A stretch of DNA of 20,791 bases from Candidatus Nanohalarchaeota archaeon (GTDB lineage Archaea > EX4484-52 > B79-G9), in contig JAUVEK010000005.1 of the NCBI GenBank assembly GCA_030594795.1, positions 1 through 20,791 of the forward strand, in the 5' to 3' direction. Positions 16,200-20,791 of this stretch are shown here, one piece after another. Numbering within the stretch: position 1 is the first letter of the stretch; each line of letters begins with the position of its first letter. The notes under the pieces are model-generated. The model ran no database searches, was not told where the DNA came from, and was given only the letters and a program-made list of their open reading frames with translations. Position numbers and translations under genes: made by a program.

Positions 16200-16352
16200 G
16201 TCATTTATGGAATTAAAGGGCACTTCCTTTTTCTTGATTAACTCGAGGGCAAATTGAATGTGATTATCTGCTATAGTTAGTATGTTTCTTTGGTTGTACT
16301 CTCGTGATGTTTTTGCGATAGTTTGATATTTGTGGATGTTTAATATTGTTTT
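16200..16352 (-). pseudogene. Possible gene remnant, unknown
   Basis: On the minus strand about 50 codons ending at a stop near 16197 read like genuine protein (HKYQTIAKTSREYNQRN, then an amphipathic helix ending KKKEVPFNSIND). Part of it (IHKYQ(T/A)IAK) lies in the segment repeated at 15583-15611, where the single base change gives a Thr-to-Ala substitution. Upstream on the same strand the frame runs into the antisense of the membrane-protein gene, so no start is available. Function unknown; this could also be chance. Confidence 0.25.
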
Positions 16353-16727
16353 ATGTATTTCAGCCTGGGTTCGCTTGTGAACGGGCGCGCTATTGAGTTG
16401 TTGCTTGGCGCTTTGTTTGTTTATGTCGGCTATGTTAAGTTTAGTGCTGTCGGGATGAGTTTTATTCTTAGTTATCCGCTTCTTGTTGCGCATGCGCTGA
16501 TTTTTTTTGCTGTTGGAGTGTTTATGGTTTTGTCGAGGCCGCATATTGCGGTGGTCGGGCTTGCTGTGGTTGCGCTTGGTATTTCGCTTCACGGGCTTGG
16601 GTTTTTTAATTCTTTTAGTTTGTCTTATCTTGTTTACAGGTTCAGTAATCAGTTGGCTATGTTTTTGACGGATTTTTTGATGCCGGTTGCTGCGGCTTTC
16701 TGGGCGTTTAAGGGTGGATTTGGTTGA
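16353..16727 (+). CDS. Small integral membrane protein, four helices, unknown
   Basis: The 124-residue product is almost entirely hydrophobic, with segments at about residues 15-33, 37-58, 65-86 and 103-120, and short loops. Small residues and few charges (Arg, Lys at loop positions) suggest four transmembrane helices. The conserved C-terminal FLTDFLMPVAAAFWAF is also preserved in the truncated paralogue at 15583-15717, so this end may matter for function. No family is recognised. There is no clear ribosome-binding site; TTTAATATTG 12 bases upstream is a weak TATA candidate. It is convergent with the HEPN gene, with 64 nt between stops. Confidence 0.65.
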   Translation: MYFSLGSLVNGRAIELLLGALFVYVGYVKFSAVGMSFILSYPLLVAHALIFFAVGVFMVLSRPHIAVVGLAVVALGISLHGLGFFNSFSLSYLVYRFSNQLAMFLTDFLMPVAAAFWAFKGGFG

Positions 16728-16791
16728 GTGATGTTTCCGGGTAAGAATGAGAGAGGTTTAAGGCTGTTTATGTGATTGTTTTTTTGGTGAG

Positions 16792-17211
16792 TTATAGTAA
16801 GTCTTCCAGATATTTTTGTTTTATTTTCTCGATGAGTTTTATGATTTCTTCTGCGCTTGCGTTTGCTTCGTTTGCATCGACTGGTTTTCCGTAGTAATTT
16901 GCGGCGTTTCTCATTTTGCGCAGCCTGTCGTATTTTGCAGCAGATTCGTAGTCTTTCAGTTTTTCTAAGTATGCTGTGAATGCTTCGTGGGAGTAGACTT
17001 TGTATCCGTCTTCTGTTGCTATGGCTTCGATAATTTCGCGAAGTGCCTCGTAGTACATTACAAAGAGTGTGGTGGCGCTTGTTTCATCTATTTTCTGGAG
17101 CCTGAGAAAGTTTATGTGCGCTTCTGACATCTTTATAAGGGCTTTTGCGTGCTGGGTGTCAGGCAGGCTCTTTCTTACTTTGCCTGAGCGTATGAATTCT
17201 TCAAAGTTCAT
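16792..17211 (-). CDS. HEPN-domain toxin (HepT-like)
   Basis: The 139-residue helical product is the HEPN half of an MNT-HEPN toxin-antitoxin pair. HEPN proteins of this type are RNases inhibited by a partner nucleotidyltransferase that adds AMP residues to a tyrosine near the active site. Here the motif region is RKMRNAANYYG (about residues 97-107), with Arg and Asn of the R-N pair and two tyrosines as candidate modification sites; the His of the standard RX4-6H motif is replaced, so RNase activity is uncertain. Its ATG overlaps the MNT stop by 4 nt (ATGA), showing translational coupling. The order, antitoxin first, is usual. Confidence 0.85.
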   Translation of the reverse strand: MNFEEFIRSGKVRKSLPDTQHAKALIKMSEAHINFLRLQKIDETSATTLFVMYYEALREIIEAIATEDGYKVYSHEAFTAYLEKLKDYESAAKYDRLRKMRNAANYYGKPVDANEANASAEEIIKLIEKIKQKYLEDLL

Positions 17212-17753
17212 TGGAATGCCTCTATATAGCCGTAAAGTATTTTGCCGTTTAGTATGTTGTTTAGTAGTTCTTTTGAGTTTTCTTTCATTTGTTTGAATTT
17301 TCTCTGGTTTGCGGTAAAAAGTTGTATCTCGCAGCCCAGTTTTTTCTCGAATTTTTTAAGGTTGGGTTCTTTTGTTGTTTCTGAGACTATGAAGAGATCA
17401 ATGTCGCTTTGTGGTGTGTTTTCTGCTTTTGCGTATGAGCCGAAGAGTATTATTGTTTTTGGATAGTTGTATTCGTTTGTGAGGAAGTCTATCAGGCCGG
17501 ATTTTTTTATTCTTGTGATGTTGTAGTATGTTTTCGTGTCCTTGTATGCGTCAGAGTCTGTGTTTGCGCGGTAGAGCAGGTGTCCTCTATCTTTTCTTTT
17601 TAAGAGATAGTTTTCTTTTTTCAGGGATTCAAGGTTTTTTCCTACTGTTGTTGGCGATATTTTCAGCAGTCTTGAGAGTTCTCTTAAGTGGTATTCCCTG
17701 TTTGGGTTTTCTATAAAGGGTTTCAGGGTATATGTGTCTATTTTTTTGGACAT
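17208..17753 (-). CDS. wHTH-MNT fusion nucleotidyltransferase antitoxin (MntA-like)
   Basis: The 181-residue product has an N-terminal winged helix-turn-helix (about residues 6-62, with YHLRELSRLLKISPTTVGKN as the recognition segment) and a minimal nucleotidyltransferase domain. The latter has LFGSYAKAENTPQSDIDLF (Gly105-Ser106, Asp117, Asp119) and a later acidic position in CEIQLF (about 140-145), so the metal-binding triad appears complete. In the family this enzyme adds AMP to the HEPN toxin. The wHTH should allow the antitoxin to control its own promoter. It forms a two-gene unit with the HEPN gene. Confidence 0.9.
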   Translation of the reverse strand: MSKKIDTYTLKPFIENPNREYHLRELSRLLKISPTTVGKNLESLKKENYLLKRKDRGHLLYRANTDSDAYKDTKTYYNITRIKKSGLIDFLTNEYNYPKTIILFGSYAKAENTPQSDIDLFIVSETTKEPNLKKFEKKLGCEIQLFTANQRKFKQMKENSKELLNNILNGKILYGYIEAFQ

Positions 17754-17800
17754 GTGTCTAATTATGTGGACAGATGTTTAAATATTTTTCGCTTGTTTAT
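17754..17800 (-). promoter_or_regulatory. Promoter and possible operator of the MNT-HEPN pair
   Basis: On the minus strand AAAAATATTTAAACA (about 17776-17790) is a TATA box about 30 bases before the ATG at 17753. Between them lies TGTC-CACATAATTA-GACA, a TGTC/GACA inverted pair, and TGTCCA occurs again over the start codon. These are candidate sites for the wHTH domain of the encoded protein. Confidence 0.45.
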
Positions 17801-17809
17801 GTTGTGTTT

Positions 17810-18271
17810 TTAGAGTGTTTCCAGAATGTCGCCTTGTTTTATTGTTCCGCCTTTCAGGACTTTTGTGAATATGCCTTCGCGCGGCATGACGCAACTGCCG
17901 AAGGTCTCGAATATTTTGCATCCTATGTGGCATTCTTTTCCGATTTTTGATATTTCGAGGGTTACTTCTTCTCCTGCTTTTAGTTTGTCGCCGATCTTCA
18001 GGAGGGTAAGGTCTATGCCTTTGGTTGTTATGTTTTCTGCGAAGTCGCCTGGTTTTAGTTCTAGGTCATTTTTTTTGATTTTTGTGCATTCTTTTTGCCT
18101 GCTTATGCTTTCGCTTGAGAGGAGGCTGATCTGTCTTATCCCGCTGCCTGCGTGGGCGTCTGATTCTAGGCCGAAGTTCTCTGTTGCCTTTGCTTGTTTT
18201 ACAGGGGTTTTTGCTGTGTGTTTGGTTTTGCTTATGTTTATGGAGTAGATTTGTCCTTTCATGTTTATCAT
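17810..18271 (-). CDS. MOSC-domain protein
   Basis: The product is a stand-alone MOSC (MoCo sulfurase C-terminal-like) domain of 153 residues; Met4 (MKGQIYSINIS) is an equally likely start. Family marks are DAHAGSGIRQISLL (residues 38-51), LKPGDFAENITTKGIDL (72-88), and the C-terminal CVMPREGIFTKVLKGGTI, containing the conserved Cys127, with further cysteines at 114 and 118. MOSC domains carry or transfer sulfur or bind the molybdenum cofactor; the substrate here is unknown. The SerK/ParB-like remnant ends 26 nt upstream on the same strand, suggesting they once formed an operon. No molybdopterin gene is present nearby. Confidence 0.9.
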   Translation of the reverse strand: MINMKGQIYSINISKTKHTAKTPVKQAKATENFGLESDAHAGSGIRQISLLSSESISRQKECTKIKKNDLELKPGDFAENITTKGIDLTLLKIGDKLKAGEEVTLEISKIGKECHIGCKIFETFGSCVMPREGIFTKVLKGGTIKQGDILETL

Positions 18272-18297
18272 TGTCTTTTATAGGGTTTGTAATCTTT

Positions 18298-18453
18298 TTA
18301 TTGGAGTGTGTTTTTCTTTAGCTGCATTATGTCGAGGTCTATTTTTGGAAGTATTGTGGAGATGTGTTTTGGTCCGTTGTCTGTGTTGAGCATGTGTTTG
18401 GTTGTTTTGATTGGGTATAGTTCTACGATTTTATAAAGGTGTAAGTTGATATC
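18298..18453 (-). pseudogene. C-terminal fragment of a SerK/ParB-like protein
   Basis: On the minus strand 51 open codons run up to a TAA at 18298-18300. The fragment contains YPIKTTKHMLNTDNGPKHI and LPKIDLDIMQL, which resembles the C-terminus of archaeal SerK/ParB-like proteins (FSPKTTRH then PDKIDVKLEDLF in the Thermococcus free-serine kinase, from memory). The frame is closed upstream by a stop inside the TTAATTAA at 18454-18461, just where the glycosyltransferase segment begins. There is no start codon near its beginning. It is the missing end of the fragment at 19693-19794. Confidence 0.7.
18429..18438 (+). promoter_or_regulatory. TATA box of the glycosyltransferase gene
   Basis: TTTTATAAAGG lies about 28 to 32 bases before the ATG at 18463, the spacing expected for leaderless transcription. 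It falls inside the SerK-like remnant, so the inserted gene seems to use a TATA-like sequence already present in the disrupted gene, or the border lies a little further left. Confidence 0.5.
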
Positions 18454-18461
18454 TTAATTAA
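18454..18461. repeat. TTAATTAA, left border of the glycosyltransferase segment
   Basis: This 8-bp palindrome recurs as a direct repeat at 19685-19692. The two copies lie exactly between the glycosyltransferase ORF and the two halves of the broken SerK-like gene. It may be a target duplication or a recombination site; in AT-rich DNA a chance match remains possible. Confidence 0.45.
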
Positions 18462-18462
18462 A

Positions 18463-19692
18463 ATGAAGACACTTATAGTAATACCGACATATTGGAGTTA
18501 TGAAAATTATGGTTTAAACGGGCAGAGATTACCCGTTTATGATCATCCAACACCTGTCAATACTAAAGGTACCCTTACTAAGACTCTTGAGAGTCTAAAA
18601 ATTATTAAGGGTGCTGATTTTGATGTTGTTATTATTGCATCAGCTGTTTCTGTAAAAGCTATGAAAGAAATGTATAAAATAATAAAAATAGAGCTTAAGC
18701 AATATACAAAAAAGAGTAAGATTAAGGTTTATTTATTGTCTCATGTTGAGTTAGATAATTTCAAAAAGATCATAAATAAAAATTATCAAAGTAAATATAA
18801 TGTTTTTCTTCAAATGAAAGGGTATTCTACAATAAGGAACCTCTCCTTAATAGTTGCACAAATTTTAGATGCTGAAATACTAGTATCGATTGATGATGAT
18901 GAAGTTATAACCGATCCTGATTTTTTATTAAGGGCAAAGGAATTTATTGGAAAAGATTTCAATGGAAAAAGAGTTGATGGAATTGCGGGATACTATACTT
19001 ATGAGAACAAGAGGGTTAATTTAATTGATAATAAATCTAAGTGGTGTTCCAGTTGGAATCAGGTGGAACAAATGAACAAAGCTTTTGACCTATTTATTAA
19101 GAAAGGTCCTAGATTAAAAGAAGCTCATTGGATGCTCGGGGGCTGTTCTGTTATTCACAGAAATCTTTTTACAAAGGTACCTTATGATATCAGAATACCC
19201 CGGGGAGAAGATATGGATTATCTAGTTAATGCTAAGATGTGGGGGTTTAATATATTCTTTGATAGGAAATTTTTCATAAAACATGAACCCGTACCTTTTG
19301 GGCACCCTTTATGGAAGATGCATAGAACAAACATTTATAGATTTATTTATCAGAGGCAAAAAATTAGACAACAAAGAGTGCATAAAAATATGTTCAAAGT
19401 AGGAATCAAAGATATGACTCCATATGCCTCAACATTTATCGGTAAAAATCTGGATAGCAAGATAGAAAAAAGCTGCAAAATAATGGCAGAGCAATATGAA
19501 CTGATAGGAGATACCTTTTCTGCAGCACGATGTTTGGAAAATGCTATACTTGCAAAACCAGAGCACCTACCAAAGTACAATGTTTTTGATCAATTATTGC
19601 TATTGCAGAGTAAATGGGTGTCTTTTTCTGAAGTGTTTGAGAAGAAGGAAATAAAAAGTGCTCTAAAGAAATGTCTGTTAGTTTTTAATTAA
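18463..19692 (+). CDS. GT-A fold glycosyltransferase (family 2-like)
   Basis: The 409-residue product begins MKTLIVIPTYW, the usual first strand of a GT-A glycosyltransferase. It has SIDDDEVITDPDFL (residues 142-155; Asp144-146 as the DxD metal-binding motif), a GGCSVIHRNLF loop (226-236) and RGEDMDYL (247-254), the ED segment supplying the catalytic base in GT2 enzymes. There is no membrane helix, so it is cytosolic or peripheral. The last 100 residues are helical, with a possible tetratricopeptide-like pair. Donor and acceptor are unknown; surface glycan or glycolipid synthesis is inferred. The gene is A-rich and C-poor, unlike its neighbours, and sits inside a broken SerK/ParB-like gene between TTAATTAA repeats, indicating recent acquisition. 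Confidence 0.85.
   Translation: MKTLIVIPTYWSYENYGLNGQRLPVYDHPTPVNTKGTLTKTLESLKIIKGADFDVVIIASAVSVKAMKEMYKIIKIELKQYTKKSKIKVYLLSHVELDNFKKIINKNYQSKYNVFLQMKGYSTIRNLSLIVAQILDAEILVSIDDDEVITDPDFLLRAKEFIGKDFNGKRVDGIAGYYTYENKRVNLIDNKSKWCSSWNQVEQMNKAFDLFIKKGPRLKEAHWMLGGCSVIHRNLFTKVPYDIRIPRGEDMDYLVNAKMWGFNIFFDRKFFIKHEPVPFGHPLWKMHRTNIYRFIYQRQKIRQQRVHKNMFKVGIKDMTPYASTFIGKNLDSKIEKSCKIMAEQYELIGDTFSAARCLENAILAKPEHLPKYNVFDQLLLLQSKWVSFSEVFEKKEIKSALKKCLLVFN
19685..19692. repeat. TTAATTAA, right border of the glycosyltransferase segment
   Basis: This is the second copy of the 8-bp sequence at 18454-18461. It contains the stop codon of the glycosyltransferase; the SerK-like frame resumes at the next base on the minus strand. 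Confidence 0.45.
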
Positions 19693-19794
19693 TTGGTTGT
19701 GGTGCCCGTCGAGAATTATGTTTGTTTTTTTGTCTGCTACTATTGGGTATTTTAAGCCTTCGCTGATGATACTTTTTTTGACTTTTGTGATTTT
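19693..19794 (-). pseudogene. N-terminal ParB/SerK-like fragment with DGHH motif
   Basis: On the minus strand an open stretch reads KITKVKKSIISEGLKYPIVA followed by DKKTNIILDGHHN. This is the ParB/SerK N-terminal core: the KSI..G helix, the PIV strand, and the ILDGHH(R) active-site motif. It breaks one residue after GHH, where Arg is expected, at the glycosyltransferase border. It has no start in its own frame; upstream the frame is blocked, and the fragment joins the HEPN-like fragment one base out of frame. Homologues continue for at least 40 further residues before the KTTKH segment, so the middle of the gene is lost, not just interrupted. Confidence 0.7.
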
Positions 19795-19925
19795 TCTATG
19801 TGGCCTTCTATTTCGCTTTTATCAGGTGCTTGCCTTTTTAGGATGTCTTTTTCCTGATAGTTGTTTATTTTGTTTTCAACCAGTGTCTGTTCTTTTGTCA
19901 GTTTGTTGAGTTCAAACAGGTTCAT
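19752..19925 (-). pseudogene. Truncated N-terminus of a HEPN-like protein
   Basis: The ORF starts at ATG 19925, overlapping the stop of the upstream wHTH-MNT gene by 14 nt, exactly where a HEPN toxin gene is expected. It encodes MNLFELNKLTKEQTLVENK and then KRQAPDKSEIEGHIEKSQ, which resembles HEPN N-termini, but loses sense after about residue 46 and stops. There is no RX4-6H motif, so it cannot be a complete toxin. Alternatively its last part (PDKSEIEGHIEK) belongs to the N-terminus of the ParB-like protein: adding one A to the A-run near 19794 would join the two frames as EGHIEKITKVKKSI. Confidence 0.5.
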
Positions 19926-20514
19926 GATAGTATGCCTCATAGTATTTTATGTGGTTGGTTAAAGGATATCCTGTGTTCAGTGCAGATTGTATTACTTTGT
20001 CCTGCTTTGTTTTGAGCTCTATGGTGAAATCGTCGTGCTTTATTTGTATGTAGCTTATTCTAATTGCTGTTTGTGCTTCTGCGTATGTTTGCGCCTGTTC
20101 TGTTTTTATGTTTTTGTTTACAATGAGGAGGAGATCTATGTCTGATTTGCCTGAAAATGTGTTTTTTGCTGTTGAGCCGAATAAGAATGCGATTATCGGC
20201 TTTTCGCTGAGCTTTTCAAGAAAGCAGGTTATTGCTCTTTTTCTTATTCTCGGCAGTTCATTGAAGCGGCGCACGTCAAAGAATGAAAAGAGGGAGTATG
20301 TATTGGTGTTTTTTTGTATGCTGTATTTTTTCAGGTTCCCGTCTTTTTCGGAGTGCAATATGTCTTGCTGCTCCAGTTGTTTCAGGAATCGTGTCGCGCT
20401 GTTTTCATTGAGGTTTGTTTTTCTTGCAATTTCGCGCAGGTGGATTTTTGCATGCTTGTCGCTGTAGAAAAGAGTCATTATTTTCTCATGTCCTGTCTTG
20501 AGTAATGTTTCCAT
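19912..20514 (-). CDS. wHTH-MNT fusion nucleotidyltransferase, probable orphan antitoxin
   Basis: The 200-residue product repeats the architecture of the gene at 17208. A winged helix-turn-helix occupies about residues 1-68 (IHLREIARKTNLNENSATRF), then a minimal nucleotidyltransferase domain with FLFGSTAKNTFSGKSDIDLL (Gly113-Ser114, Asp125, Asp127) and an acidic position in FTIELK (about 174-178). Sequence identity with the first MNT is low outside these motifs, so it is an independent system and not a recent duplicate. Its HEPN partner is apparently truncated. Two palindromes upstream suggest self-regulation by the wHTH domain. Confidence 0.88.
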   Translation of the reverse strand: METLLKTGHEKIMTLFYSDKHAKIHLREIARKTNLNENSATRFLKQLEQQDILHSEKDGNLKKYSIQKNTNTYSLFSFFDVRRFNELPRIRKRAITCFLEKLSEKPIIAFLFGSTAKNTFSGKSDIDLLLIVNKNIKTEQAQTYAEAQTAIRISYIQIKHDDFTIELKTKQDKVIQSALNTGYPLTNHIKYYEAYYHEPV

Positions 20515-20517
20515 AAT

Positions 20518-20549
20518 TTAAACAATTGTTTAATTATTTTAAACGTTTA
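20518..20549. promoter_or_regulatory. Two palindromic operators overlapping the second MNT promoter
   Basis: TTAAACAATTGTTTAA (20518-20533) is a perfect 16-bp palindrome and TAAACGTTTA (20540-20549) a perfect 10-bp one. Both contain TAAAC/GTTTA half-sites and their centres are 19 bp apart, about two helical turns. On the minus strand TTTAAAATAA between them is at TATA-box distance from the ATG at 20514. Binding by the encoded wHTH would block the promoter. Confidence 0.6.
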
Positions 20550-20619
20550 TATTGTTTTCGGTTGTTTGGGTGTTGTGGTGTGTTTTGTGGGCGCGGGGTT
20601 GAGGTGAGTGCATGCGAGA

Positions 20620-20770
20620 ACTCAATTGAGTGTAACATATCGCATTAACCGAAGTCGCCGTTAGGCGATTTGGACGGAGCGGGGTGTAACCGAGCGTAGT
20701 CGGTTAATGCGTGTTATATTCCCCGAAGGGCTAAAATTTAGTGCAACATTCCGAAGGAAAATTTTAGAGT
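20620..20770. other. Non-coding, highly self-complementary region
   Basis: No ORF is supported here. Perfect inverted repeats follow one another: ACTCAATTGAGT (20620-20631); CGCATTAACCGA (20641-20652) with TCGGTTAATGCG (20700-20711), extendable by TAACA/TGTTA across a 3-nt bulge; inside it a hairpin TCGCC-GTTA-GGCGA; then CTAAAATT with AATTTTAG enclosing TTCC-GAA-GGAA. The GC content is higher than in neighbouring intergenic DNA. It could be a structured RNA, a repeat element or part of a mobile element cut off by the window end. Confidence 0.5.
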
Positions 20771-20791
20771 TCAAGATCCTGAGCTAATATT

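Noticed and set aside
19697..19909. Hydrophobic plus-strand frame after the glycosyltransferase
   Set aside because: It is the antisense of the HEPN-like and ParB-like fragments; there is no ribosome-binding site or promoter.

Overview
The window reads as archaeal chromosome, AT-rich, probably from an uncultured lineage. It encodes archaeal EF-1alpha next to uS10, an EF-2 with a diphthamide-type histidine, an archease, an AbrB-PhoU fusion regulator, a class II tRNA-Ser, several leaderless-type TATA promoters, and Shine-Dalgarno motifs of the GAGGTG/GGTGAT type. The HcyBio (DUF39), NIL-ferredoxin and UPF0280 trio is best known from methanogens and other anaerobes. The exact phylum cannot be read from the sequence; a DPANN-type or methanogen-related euryarchaeal lineage is my guess.

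Layout: (1) 101-5098, a very large secreted, membrane-anchored and glycosylation-rich surface protein made of two tandem copies of a six-helical-hairpin module, then Ig-like domains and C-terminal membrane segments. (2) 5111-5285, degenerate 38-nt tandem repeats. (3) 5334-7493, a minus-strand block with archease, a SLOG-family protein, tRNA-Ser(GGA) and an AbrB-PhoU regulator. (4) 7494-7888, a divergent control region with a 40-codon ORF and two 60-nt-spaced stem-loops. (5) 7889-12078, translation genes rpsJ, EF-1alpha and EF-2. (6) 12290-13177, a plus-strand class I isoprenoid-synthase-like protein. (7) 13237-15551, a tightly overlapping minus-strand operon HcyBio, NIL-ferredoxin, UPF0280, probably for reductive sulfur transfer to make homocysteine. 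(8) 15552-20791, an accessory region.

The accessory region is where the unusual material lies. It holds a truncated second copy of a small membrane-protein gene, a 115-bp MITE-like element with IS6-type ends and a near-perfect target duplication, a 69-aa orphan gene with a strong promoter, and a complete wHTH-MNT/HEPN toxin-antitoxin pair. It also holds a MOSC protein and a second wHTH-MNT gene whose HEPN partner appears truncated. Between the last two, a SerK/ParB-like gene has been broken: its C-terminal 51 codons lie at 18298-18453 and its DGHH-motif part at 19693-19794. A compositionally different glycosyltransferase gene sits exactly between them, bounded by TTAATTAA on both sides. The window ends in a non-coding, strongly self-complementary stretch.

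How the genes fit together: the sulfur operon and the SerK-like remnant both point to Cys/Met precursor metabolism. Both MNT genes carry their own winged-helix domain and have palindromic or TATA-like sequence upstream, suggesting self-regulation. Housekeeping genes occupy the minus strand while the plus strand is T-rich (and often G-rich) through most of the window; the glycosyltransferase breaks this pattern.
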